Positions 8,258-16,474 of a DNA stretch of 64,000 nt are shown one piece after another. The notes under the pieces are model-generated. The model saw only the letters and a program-made list of their open reading frames with translations. It had not been told where the DNA came from and did not search any database. The DNA is from Bacillota bacterium (GTDB lineage: Bacteria; Bacillota; Clostridia; Lachnospirales; Lachnospiraceae). The position numbers and the translations under genes were made by a program. Positions within the stretch are counted from its first letter, which is position 1. The number at the start of each line of letters is the position of its first letter. The DNA lies in contig JAEYLX010000069.1 of assembly GCA_023407575.1 (NCBI GenBank), forward strand, positions 1 to 64,000, given 5' to 3'.

Positions 8258-9304
8258 ATGGCAGGTACATGGACCAGTCAAAACAAGATTTTACCAGGTG
8301 CTTATGTTAATTTTCTTACCAATGCTCCTTTGTCGATTACTCCAGGAGACCGGGGAACAGTGGTATTATTGCAAGAAATGAGCATAGGCACCAGCGGTAA
8401 TATGTATACAATTACCGCAACCGATCCAAGTGAGTATCCGGCAGGTGTTACGGCCAGTGATAAGCTCCTTGTGAATGAAGCTTTAAAAGGTGCTAAAACA
8501 GTTATTATTTATAAGTTACCAGCAACGCATGGTGATGGGGATATTGCGGCAGCTCTAACAGCTCTTAAGACAGTTAAGTTTAATGTCTTATGTTATCCTT
8601 ATCCGGCGTCAGCACATGCGGCAGATCAAGCAACAATACAGGCATGGGTTGAAGCTATGAGAGATGATGAAGGTGTTAAGATACAAGCTGTACTTGCGGA
8701 TTACGTAGGCGACAGTGAAGCGGTTATTAATGTGGCACAGGGTGTTTTATTGTCCGATGGAACAACTCTTACATCCGCTCAAGCTACGGCATGGGTGGCA
8801 GGTATGACAGCCGGCGCCTATGTAAATAAGTCCAATACTGGTCAAGGTTACGTTGGTGCGGTTGATGTTGTACCACGTATGACTAAATCCGAAATGGAGG
8901 CAGCAATCACCGCTGGGAAATTCATTTTCAAGGTGAATGCAGTGCAGAACGTAACCGCTGTTTATGATATCAACTCTTTGACTACGACCACAGTAGATAA
9001 GGGAGAAGTATTTAGAAAGAACAGAGTAATTAGGACCATCGATGGTATTAACAATGATATTACGGAAATCTTTGAAAGTAATTATGTCGGCAAAGTTAAT
9101 AATAATTCAGATGGTAGGTCTATCTTAAGGTCAACATTGATTACATATTTTCTTGAACTGCAAGCCTTATCAGCTATTCAGAATTTTGTAACCGAGGATG
9201 TTACTGTGTCAGAAGGCGCTAGTAGCGACTCGGTTGTAATTGATTGCCATATTCAGCCAGTAGATAGCATTGAAAAGATTTATATTACCATAAACCTATC
9301 TTAA
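8258..9304 (+). CDS. Contractile tail sheath protein (XkdK-like)
   Basis: 348 residues, short for a sheath but normal for the PBSX/phiCD family. N-terminal segment KILPGAYVNF with RGTVVLLQEM is the usual sheath opening; the C-terminus (RSILRSTLITYFLELQALSAIQNF and following strands) matches the conserved sheath C-terminal domain that carries the intersubunit mesh. Its presence makes this a myophage. It forms the outer contractile tube around the tail tube encoded next. Confidence 0.88.
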   Translation: MAGTWTSQNKILPGAYVNFLTNAPLSITPGDRGTVVLLQEMSIGTSGNMYTITATDPSEYPAGVTASDKLLVNEALKGAKTVIIYKLPATHGDGDIAAALTALKTVKFNVLCYPYPASAHAADQATIQAWVEAMRDDEGVKIQAVLADYVGDSEAVINVAQGVLLSDGTTLTSAQATAWVAGMTAGAYVNKSNTGQGYVGAVDVVPRMTKSEMEAAITAGKFIFKVNAVQNVTAVYDINSLTTTTVDKGEVFRKNRVIRTIDGINNDITEIFESNYVGKVNNNSDGRSILRSTLITYFLELQALSAIQNFVTEDVTVSEGASSDSVVIDCHIQPVDSIEKIYITINLS

Positions 9305-9323
9305 GAAAGGAGAACAAAAAACT

Positions 9324-9800
9324 ATGGCGGATAATTATACCAGGCTAGCTGACACCATATCCAGCAAAGAGGGGCGGGCCTATATAACTATTAAAGGATC
9401 AAACCGGTTGCTATTTGAGATTTCTTCCCTCAAGGCGCAACTGGAATTGAACGTACAAGCCCGACAAATGCTTGGGCACAGAATGACACAACACAAAGTA
9501 ATCGGTGCCGAGGGAACCGGATCCATGACAATGTATTTTATGAACTCGGAAATGCTTAAATTAGCGATTGAATACATAAACAATGGAGCATATGGTGGGC
9601 TGACATTACAGGTCATTAACGAAGATAGCCAATCCACAATCGGGAAACAGGATATAACGCTTAACAACGTTCTTCTAAATACGATTCCAGTGGCTACAAT
9701 TGATGATCAATCCGATGATCCGATCACAATCGATACGGATTTTACATTTGATTCAATCACCGGCAACAGTTACTTTGATAAACCCATTAATTTTAGGTAG
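9324..9800 (+). CDS. Tail tube protein (XkdM-like)
   Basis: 158 residues, right for tube proteins of contractile tails. Features are a central RQMLGHRMTQHKVIGAEGTGSMTMYFMNSEM segment, typical of XkdM, and beta-strands ending in DPITIDTDFTFDSI. It follows the sheath and precedes the tail chaperones, as in PBSX. A GGGAGCC hairpin follows the stop. Confidence 0.86.
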   Translation: MADNYTRLADTISSKEGRAYITIKGSNRLLFEISSLKAQLELNVQARQMLGHRMTQHKVIGAEGTGSMTMYFMNSEMLKLAIEYINNGAYGGLTLQVINEDSQSTIGKQDITLNNVLLNTIPVATIDDQSDDPITIDTDFTFDSITGNSYFDKPINFR

Positions 9801-9809
9801 ATATGAGTA

Positions 9810-9838
9810 GGGAGCCTTAATTGGCTCCCATTCATTTT
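9810..9838 (+). terminator. Hairpin after the tail tube gene
   Basis: GGGAGCC and GGCTCCC form a perfect 7-bp stem with a six-base loop, followed by ATTCATTTTAT. It is a partial terminator or mRNA-stabilising hairpin that would favour tube and sheath expression. Confidence 0.6.
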
Positions 9839-9856
9839 ATATTAGGAGGAAAATTT

Positions 9857-10258
9857 ATGAGTACATTAAATGCATTTTTACACCCAGTTCAAGTATCAAA
9901 CCAGGAAGTAGTTATATCAAATAGATTTATCGAAGACGGTAAGGTAGTACCCTTTGTAATTAAGCCGATCACGCAAGAAGATAACAAACGGTTAATTAAC
10001 TTGTATACTAAGAAAGACAAGAAAGGATCCGAATCCTTTAACCGTAATGAATACGTTTCTGCTCTTACCGCAAGTGCAGTTGTGTTTCCAGACCTATCAA
10101 ATGCCGAGTTACAAAAAGCCTATGGAGTAATTGGCGAAACATCGTTACTACACAAGATGCTGTTAGTTGGTGAATATGCAGACTTAGCGCAGGCTGTGCA
10201 GGTGTTAAGCGGGCTTGAAAAGGATATTAATGAGGATATTGAAGAGGCAAAAAACTAA
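9857..10258 (+). CDS. Tail assembly chaperone (XkdN-like), short form
   Basis: 133 residues from ATG 9857, with TAGGAGGA upstream; the upstream in-frame TTG at 9821 lies in the previous hairpin and is not used. The protein is helical, with the LxPVxV..QEVVISNRF start of XkdN-like chaperones that coat the tape measure during tail assembly. Its last codons (GCA AAA AAC TAA) form a -1 slippery site, so a fraction of ribosomes extend into the next frame, giving a fusion of about 196 residues. Confidence 0.82.
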   Translation: MSTLNAFLHPVQVSNQEVVISNRFIEDGKVVPFVIKPITQEDNKRLINLYTKKDKKGSESFNRNEYVSALTASAVVFPDLSNAELQKAYGVIGETSLLHKMLLVGEYADLAQAVQVLSGLEKDINEDIEEAKN

Positions 10259-10305
10259 TATTGCAAGGCGATGCAGAGTGTAATCTGGCTCACTTTGCCT
10301 TGCAA
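10249..10305 (+). promoter_or_regulatory. Programmed -1 ribosomal frameshift signal
   Basis: The heptamer A-AAA-AAC (10249-10255) lies in frame just before the stop. Five bases later TTGCAAGGC (10261-10269) can pair perfectly with GCCTTGCAA (10297-10305), giving a 9-bp stimulatory stem. A -1 shift enters the frame of the 10255-10446 reading frame. The order matches the conserved frameshift of double-stranded DNA phage tail chaperones. Confidence 0.85.
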
Positions 10306-10446
10306 AAACTTCACATACTTCCCTCAACACTGGCTGCTATGGATACCCGAGAAAAAGCATTTGTATATGCTAGTATCCAGTTGAGAGCAGAGGAAGAGAA
10401 GAAACAAGCAGCTAAATTAAAACCGAAAGGAGGTAGAAGAAAGTAA
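10255..10446 (+). CDS. Tail assembly chaperone, -1 frame extension
   Basis: 63 residues reached by -1 frameshifting from the upstream gene. They include FALQKLHILPSTLAAMD, then KAFVYASIQLRAEEEKKQ, the usual second domain of tail chaperone fusions, and a basic end. No good start codon or ribosome site exists; the TTG at 10261 lies within the frameshift stem. The stop overlaps the tape measure start codon (TAATG). Confidence 0.8.
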   Translation, partial: LILQGDAECNLAHFALQKLHILPSTLAAMDTREKAFVYASIQLRAEEEKKQAAKLKPKGGRRK

Positions 10447-12449
10447 TGGCTACGCTTAAGGCTACATTTATATTAAACGATGGTTATTCCTCTCGTATCG
10501 ATAAGGTTAATAAAAGAACCGATAATGCAGCAAAGAAGATATTGCAGGCCAGTGGAACAGCAGATAGGTTTAATTCAAAATTAAACGCCACTGGTGCAAC
10601 CGCTTCTGGCACGGCGAGCAAAATTGATAAGGTCGGGAGAGCAACACAAAACCTTAATAGTAAACTATCAGCAACTGGTCCAATTGCTTCTACCGCCAGC
10701 TCTGGTCTTGGAAAGTTTATCAGTATGGCAGCCATGGTTGCCGGTGCGATAAAAGGCGCTGATATAACGGACAACTATACTAATACAAATGCCAGGTTGA
10801 AATTAATTAATGATGGTCTCCAAACTCAAGAAGAGTTACAAAATAAAATCTTCGCAGCCGCTGACAGATCAAAAGGTGCATATACGGATATAGCCGGAGC
10901 GATTTCAAAAATGGGGCTCCTCGCAGGCGATACTTTTGGGTCAAATGATGAACTTATTGGATTCACGGAATTGCTGCAGAAGTCCTTTAAAATCTCTGGT
11001 GCAAGTAATACGGAGCAATCTTCTGCGCTCCTCCAGTTAACACAGGCGATGGCCGCTGGGAAACTCCAGGGAGATGAGTTTAGGTCCATCATGGAAAATG
11101 CTCCAATGCTTGCAGATGCCATTGCAAAGTTTACCGAGAAAAGCAAGGGAGAGTTAAAGGAAATGTCTGCGGATGGAACAATTACAGCGGATATCATAAA
11201 GAAAGCCTTGTTTGCTGCCAGTGATGATATAAACGCGAAATTTGCAGAGATGCCTATGACCTTCGGCAATGTGTGGAACAAAATAAAGAATGGCGGCATA
11301 AGAGCATTTGAGAGCCTAATGAAGAGGGTTAATAAAACAATCAACACGGATACGTTTGAGGATTTTACAAATGACATAATAGCAGGTTTAAATTTAACTG
11401 CAAAAGCTGCTGGCATTGCTCTTAACGGTGCAGAACGTATTTATAAATTTATGAACTCCAATTGGGATACGGTTGTTAATTTGATATTAGCTGGTGCTGC
11501 AGCATGGGGAGTTTATAGAGCTGCTTTGATTGGTGTGACCGCTGTACAGTGGATAGCTGCATTAACTAACCCGGTCACATTGGCTATTCTATTAGTTACA
11601 TTACTTGCGGCAGCATTTGTTCTCTTATGGGAAAAAAGCGATAAGTTTAGAGAGTTTTGGGTCAAGAGCTGGCTGGGAAATGCAAGGGTAATTTTAATAG
11701 CTTACAATCAAATAGCTAAAATATTCAATAGCTTTGCAGAAGAATGGAATTTGTTAATTGATTCAATGTACATGGGTGTATATGCGCTTAATAAAGGCAT
11801 GAAAGTTGCCGTGTTAGTTACCGCAGAGGCTGTTAAAGGTATTATTAAGCTGTTAAGTAATTGGATCGATACCATAGGCATAGCAGTAAAAGCTTATAAT
11901 GCTGTAGCAAGCTTAACCGGTGGCAAGACAATAGACTTTGAGGTGACCGCAACAGATGTAAACAAGGCCATAGATGCAGCCGCAGGTGATGCTGCAAAAA
12001 AAATTGATGGCGTTTTTGGTGGACTTAATAGCACAATAGCAGGTGCAAGAATCGACAAGTCGATGAAGATATTGGACGTAGATAAAGTAATGTCTGGTAT
12101 GGAGGCTATTGGTGACAAGGTAGAAGATTTTACTATGTCTGGATGGTTGAAAAATGCCTTTGTAGAAAGCAAAAAAGCTTTAGAAGATGTACTTGGTGAT
12201 GGTGATCCGTTAACCGTAGAAGGTACTGGAGCTGATGGTAAGCTTAAGGTTGACATGGCTGACGAAGATCTGAAATATTTACGAGATATTGCCGAACGTG
12301 ACTATATAAACAAATTTAGTAATACAACACTTGCTCCTAATGTAAATGTCCAGTTTGGTGATGTACACGAGACAGCGGACGTCTATAAGGTAAAGGGTTT
12401 ACTTGAAAAGATTCTACAAGAGGACATTGCTGTAAGTAAGGAGGGTTAG
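10446..12449 (+). CDS. Tail tape measure protein
   Basis: 667 residues. N-terminal heptad-rich region (1-110), then the conserved tape-measure domain around DITDNYTNTNARLKLI and KGAYTDIAGAISKMG, then hydrophobic helices (about 345-400), including AILLVTLLAAAFVLLWEK, often found in tape measures and related to membrane entry. The C-terminal 250 residues are mixed helical. It sets tail length and passes down the tube. It directly follows the chaperones in the classic order. Confidence 0.87.
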   Translation: MATLKATFILNDGYSSRIDKVNKRTDNAAKKILQASGTADRFNSKLNATGATASGTASKIDKVGRATQNLNSKLSATGPIASTASSGLGKFISMAAMVAGAIKGADITDNYTNTNARLKLINDGLQTQEELQNKIFAAADRSKGAYTDIAGAISKMGLLAGDTFGSNDELIGFTELLQKSFKISGASNTEQSSALLQLTQAMAAGKLQGDEFRSIMENAPMLADAIAKFTEKSKGELKEMSADGTITADIIKKALFAASDDINAKFAEMPMTFGNVWNKIKNGGIRAFESLMKRVNKTINTDTFEDFTNDIIAGLNLTAKAAGIALNGAERIYKFMNSNWDTVVNLILAGAAAWGVYRAALIGVTAVQWIAALTNPVTLAILLVTLLAAAFVLLWEKSDKFREFWVKSWLGNARVILIAYNQIAKIFNSFAEEWNLLIDSMYMGVYALNKGMKVAVLVTAEAVKGIIKLLSNWIDTIGIAVKAYNAVASLTGGKTIDFEVTATDVNKAIDAAAGDAAKKIDGVFGGLNSTIAGARIDKSMKILDVDKVMSGMEAIGDKVEDFTMSGWLKNAFVESKKALEDVLGDGDPLTVEGTGADGKLKVDMADEDLKYLRDIAERDYINKFSNTTLAPNVNVQFGDVHETADVYKVKGLLEKILQEDIAVSKEG

Positions 12450-12452
12450 AAC

Positions 12453-13370
12453 GTGGACTATAAGGTATGGTTCAAAAGAAACAATATAAATTACAAACTC
12501 CCTGTAAACCCAGAGGAAATAGAGGAAACATCTACCCTCGATATAGAAAAATATAAAGTTTTAAAGCTGGGTCAAATAGCAGTACCTACAGGCTTAACAC
12601 TGCGAGCATATTCTTTTGAATTTGAGTTGCAAAAAAAAGCATCTCACTATACTGTCACAGCTGATGAATTTGAAGATGCGCAATTTTATCTTGATAAATT
12701 CAGAGCATGGCGAGAAAAGTTGGTTCCTGTAAGGTTTACAGCAGCTAGCACCAGCAAAATAAATGGAACCATTGTAAGCTTTAATAGCATGGTCTTAATC
12801 GAAGAGTTAACGATTACTGAAAATGCTGGTGAAGAGGGCGATTATTACGTAAAAATAAAGCTTGTTGAGTATAAGGATTATGCTAAGCAACCAGCCACCG
12901 AAATAATCCATGTATTAAGTGCGACTAAGTCTATTACAAGAAAAAAGACTACTGCACCCGCGCCAGCAGTTAACCCAAAGTGTACAGGTTCTTATGTTGT
13001 AAAACAGGGGGAAAGCCTATGGGCAATAGCTAAAAAAATGTACGGAGACGGTAGTAAGAGCAATATTATCTTTAATGCCAATAAGGATAAAATAAAAAAC
13101 CCTGGATTAATTAGCGTTGGTTGGAATCTGAAAATACCATTTGAAGATGAATTTAGTAAATATTCCGCTCCTCTGCCAACCACTCGTGAAGCAACGAAAA
13201 CAGTTCCAAAGAAAACAAATGCAACACAAACGGCGTTTGAACAAGCGGTAGAACAAGTCGATAAATTAATGGGTGTAGGCAGGCAGAGAGGTGTAGGCCG
13301 TAAAAATCTATATCAAGGCGGCACTACAGACAGCGGAAGGACTCATTCTTCTGGAGGTGGTAAGTTTTGA
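12453..13370 (+). CDS. Baseplate/tail protein with LysM domain (XkdP-like)
   Basis: 305 residues from GTG. The N-terminal half (MDYKVWFKRNN and LPVNPEEIEE) is the XkdP/gp53-like tail domain; residues about 175-230 are a LysM repeat (SYVVKQGESLWAIAKKMYGD and later LISVGWNLKIP), which binds peptidoglycan. The Gly/Thr-rich C-terminus is probably disordered. In PBSX-type phages this protein joins tube and baseplate. Overlaps the next gene by four bases. Confidence 0.83.
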   Translation: MDYKVWFKRNNINYKLPVNPEEIEETSTLDIEKYKVLKLGQIAVPTGLTLRAYSFEFELQKKASHYTVTADEFEDAQFYLDKFRAWREKLVPVRFTAASTSKINGTIVSFNSMVLIEELTITENAGEEGDYYVKIKLVEYKDYAKQPATEIIHVLSATKSITRKKTTAPAPAVNPKCTGSYVVKQGESLWAIAKKMYGDGSKSNIIFNANKDKIKNPGLISVGWNLKIPFEDEFSKYSAPLPTTREATKTVPKKTNATQTAFEQAVEQVDKLMGVGRQRGVGRKNLYQGGTTDSGRTHSSGGGKF

Positions 13371-14308
13371 AAATCGAATTAGCTATTGAAACAGATAGCG
13401 GTACATATGAGATAGGCGAACTTGCAAGTCGTATTTCCTTCAATGACAGGCTTAACGATGGGTGCAGTAAGCTGGAATTTACCTGTTTAAATAAATCTAT
13501 CAATATTGAAAATGGTAATATGGTAAGGTTTATTTATGACAAGATAAAGTTTATGGGAGCCGTGTTTAAAGTTAACAAGAATGCAAAAGGTGAATCTACA
13601 ATCACTGTTTACGACCAGCTCCGCTATGCGAAAGCAAAGGATACCATTGTAAGTAAAGGGGAGACGATTACAAGCCACGTCAAAAAGATGTGTAATAATC
13701 TGGGCTTAGTAGTTGGAGAGCTGGCAAATACAGAGTATGTTTTGGCTACAGCGCCAAAGGATGATAAAACTTGGTTAGACATTATATATGAGGATATCCA
13801 GGAGACATTAGTCAACAAAGGTAAATGGTATATGCTTCGGGACGAGATGGCGAAAGTTTGTGTCCGTGATCTGGAGGATTACCGGTTGAACCTTATCATT
13901 GGTGACGAAAGTCTTTGTTATGATTACAATTACGAAAAGTCAATTGATGATACTACCTACAATGTTATTAAACTGGTAAGTGACAACGAGACCACGAGCA
14001 AGAGAGATACTTACATAACAAAGGATGCCGATTCAATGTCTAAATACGGCGTCCTACAGTATTTTGAAGTTCTTGATAAGAATACGAGTGCTGCAAAGGC
14101 AAAAGCAAAAGCGGATCTATTATTAAGCTTATATAACCGAGAGAGTGAAACTATAACACTTGAGTGCTTAGGTGACACTAATATAAGGGCTGGTTGTAGT
14201 ATCCGAGGCATTATAAAGGACATAGAACTTGATAAGTGGTTAATTATACAGTCGGTAACACATAACATTCTACCAATCCACACAATGAGTATAGAGGTAA
14301 GAATATGA
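13367..14308 (+). CDS. Baseplate hub protein (XkdQ-like, gpD/gp27 fold)
   Basis: 313 residues, beta-rich, following the LysM tail gene and preceding XkdR/S/T-like baseplate genes. The KIKFMGAVFKV segment and late NIRAGCSIRGIIKDIELDKWLII segment match the hub family where tube meets spike. Start TTG 13367 overlaps the previous stop (TTGA). Assigned from order, size and general pattern. Confidence 0.78.
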   Translation: MKIELAIETDSGTYEIGELASRISFNDRLNDGCSKLEFTCLNKSINIENGNMVRFIYDKIKFMGAVFKVNKNAKGESTITVYDQLRYAKAKDTIVSKGETITSHVKKMCNNLGLVVGELANTEYVLATAPKDDKTWLDIIYEDIQETLVNKGKWYMLRDEMAKVCVRDLEDYRLNLIIGDESLCYDYNYEKSIDDTTYNVIKLVSDNETTSKRDTYITKDADSMSKYGVLQYFEVLDKNTSAAKAKAKADLLLSLYNRESETITLECLGDTNIRAGCSIRGIIKDIELDKWLIIQSVTHNILPIHTMSIEVRI

Positions 14309-14544
14309 TAAATGAAATTAAAACAATAATTCAGAATTATCTTAATAATGCAAAACTTTGTTGTTTAGCAGTTGGTATGGTAACAGAAGAAGGGATAAGG
14401 GTTAGTGACAGGCTAACCCTTCCCATGGAAGTGATTACAGGCAATCTAAAAAGCACTTTAACAACTGGCGATAAAGTTCGGTTGCTCCGGGACTATGGAG
14501 GGACAACATATTATATACTGGAGGTGGTTATAGGTGGTGACTGA
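14305..14544 (+). CDS. Small baseplate protein, XkdR-like (DUF2577)
   Basis: 79 residues with an N-terminal helix, then an OB-like beta region: VSDRLTLPMEVITGNL, then LTTGDKVRLLRDYGGTTYYIL. The size, the central KVRLLRDYGG strand and position between hub and gp25-like gene identify the DUF2577 family. It overlaps both neighbours. Confidence 0.78.
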   Translation: MINEIKTIIQNYLNNAKLCCLAVGMVTEEGIRVSDRLTLPMEVITGNLKSTLTTGDKVRLLRDYGGTTYYILEVVIGGD

Positions 14545-14911
14545 TTTAGAGCTTAATGAGGATATAGAAACCTCTAAGACGTATAAAATATTACCCGATA
14601 AGATACAAGGTACGCTTGATGGGACAGAAGCGGTACGACAGGCTGTATATAAGGTGTTATCCACTGAAAAAAGTGAGTATCCAATATACAGCCTTAATTA
14701 TGGAATTGAATTAGAGGACTTAATTGGTCAGGAACCATCCTATGTAGAAACAGAATTACAACGAAGGTTTAGGGAATGCCTACTATCCGACAATCGAATT
14801 ACAGAGGTGAAAAATTTTACTTTTAAAACATCGGGAGATAAATTAAGTTGCACCTTTGACGTAATAAGTATATTTGGTTCGATACCAATAACCAGGGAGG
14901 TGAATATCTAA
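14534..14911 (+). CDS. Baseplate wedge protein, gp25/XkdS-like (DUF2634)
   Basis: 125 residues from GTG (two consecutive GTG codons are possible starts). It has a gp25-type core: AVRQAVYKVLSTEKSEYPIYSLNYGIELEDLIG, then ETELQRRFRECLLSDNRI. Such proteins connect sheath to baseplate and start sheath assembly. It is coupled to its neighbours by overlapping start and stop codons. Confidence 0.83.
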   Translation: MVTDLELNEDIETSKTYKILPDKIQGTLDGTEAVRQAVYKVLSTEKSEYPIYSLNYGIELEDLIGQEPSYVETELQRRFRECLLSDNRITEVKNFTFKTSGDKLSCTFDVISIFGSIPITREVNI

Positions 14912-15927
14912 TGTTTGAATCCTTTACATTTGATGTATTAATGGAGGATATGCTTGATAGGGTTGGAAATGATGTTGATAAGCGAGAGGGTAGTATGATT
15001 TATGATGCGCTTGCCCCGGTTGCCTTCCACTTAGCAGAAATATATTACAATCTTGATAACTTTGTTGACTTGGTATCTGGAGATACAGCTACAGGGGAAT
15101 TCCTTGACCGTATAGCAGCTGACCAAGGGTTAACAAGAAAGGAAAGTACTTATGCAGTACGTAAGATTGTAACATCTGGACCGGTTACAATTGGTACTAG
15201 GTGGGGACTTAATGATACTACCTATACAATAACTGAATTGATTGGTACTAACATTTACAGCGCTATTTGCGAGCAGATAGGCAGTATAGGGAATACATAT
15301 GCCGGAGCACTCGAAAACATTGATAATGTATCTGGCATCACTGCAAATTTAACAGATGTTATTACTTCCGGGGAAGATACGGAAACCGATGATGCGTTAA
15401 GAGCGAGATTTTTCGATAAGGTAAGATCTTCCGGCACCAGTGGGAATAAATATGATTATCGAAATTGGGCTTTAGAGGTGCCAGGGTGCGGAGATGCTAA
15501 GGTTTATCCTTTATGGGATGGAGAAGGTACCGTAAAAGTGTTAGTGGTTGATGAAAACATGGAAATAGACACTGATCTTCCCACTAAAGTTTACACGTAT
15601 ATAGAAAAAGTAAGACCAATCGGGGCAATTGTAACCGTAGATAGTCCGGCCAGCTTAACCATTAATATAACAGCAGATATAAACCTTGATGGGACAAAAT
15701 CCATAGAAGATGTAACAACAGCCTTTACGGCAACATTAAAGGATTACCTAAGGGAAACTGTTTTTGATGTTTATAGTGTAAGCTATGCAAGAATTGGCAG
15801 TATCTTGCTATCTACAGAAGGTGTTGAGGATTACAGCAACTTGCAAGCAAATGGAGCCACAAGCAATATTATCATAGGGGACACTGAAATGCCTATTTGC
15901 GGTACAGTATCATTGACGGAGGTGTAA
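14911..15927 (+). CDS. Baseplate J-like protein (XkdT-like)
   Basis: 338 residues. The opening MFESFTFDVLMEDMLDRV, then DVDKREGSMIYDALAP and FLDRIAADQGLTRK, is the standard start of gpJ/XkdT proteins; the ETDDALRARFFDKVRSSGTSGN motif is the conserved centre. It forms the baseplate wedges. Start overlaps the preceding stop (TAATG). Confidence 0.9.
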   Translation: MFESFTFDVLMEDMLDRVGNDVDKREGSMIYDALAPVAFHLAEIYYNLDNFVDLVSGDTATGEFLDRIAADQGLTRKESTYAVRKIVTSGPVTIGTRWGLNDTTYTITELIGTNIYSAICEQIGSIGNTYAGALENIDNVSGITANLTDVITSGEDTETDDALRARFFDKVRSSGTSGNKYDYRNWALEVPGCGDAKVYPLWDGEGTVKVLVVDENMEIDTDLPTKVYTYIEKVRPIGAIVTVDSPASLTINITADINLDGTKSIEDVTTAFTATLKDYLRETVFDVYSVSYARIGSILLSTEGVEDYSNLQANGATSNIIIGDTEMPICGTVSLTEV

Positions 15928-15930
15928 TGT

Positions 15931-16458
15931 ATGAATTTAATAGATCATCTTCCCCCTATATACGACGGAAACGCAACAATGCAAGAGTTACAAGGCATCT
16001 TAACAACAGATATAAACAATCTGGCATCCTCATTCGACACAACATTGGATGAAAGCTTTATAAATACCGCCACTAAACTTTTGAGCCGTTACGAGGACAT
16101 CTATGGATTGCAAGTGGACATAACCAAATCGGATGCGTTTAGACGCGAACGAATATTAGCTAAAATAAGAGGGACAGGTACAACAACAAAGGAAATGATT
16201 AAACAAGCTGCTGCAGCTTATTCAGGAGGAGAAGTCGAAGTTATAGAACATCCAGAGGCTAGCAGTTTTGTTATTAAGTTTGTCGGCACTCTTGGCATTC
16301 CGGGCAATATGGCAGACCTTACACTTACCATAGAAGAGATTAAACCAGCGCATCTAAGTTTTACATTTGCTTACACTTACCGCAGATGGTACGAAGTGGA
16401 AGCTCTGTTATGGAACGAAGTAGAGGATAAAACATGGGATCAATTAGCAACAGAATAG
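15931..16458 (+). CDS. Baseplate/tail protein I-like (XkdU-like, DUF2313)
   Basis: 175 residues: LIDHLPPIYDGNATMQEL, SRYEDIYGLQVD and RRERILAKIRGTGTTTKEM are hallmarks of the XkdU family, which links baseplate wedge to fibre. The C-terminus ends with paired W-E repeats (LLWNEVEDKTWDQL). It is followed directly by the fibre gene, as expected. Confidence 0.85.
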   Translation: MNLIDHLPPIYDGNATMQELQGILTTDINNLASSFDTTLDESFINTATKLLSRYEDIYGLQVDITKSDAFRRERILAKIRGTGTTTKEMIKQAAAAYSGGEVEVIEHPEASSFVIKFVGTLGIPGNMADLTLTIEEIKPAHLSFTFAYTYRRWYEVEALLWNEVEDKTWDQLATE

Positions 16459-16474
16459 GAGGCGAGATAAATAA

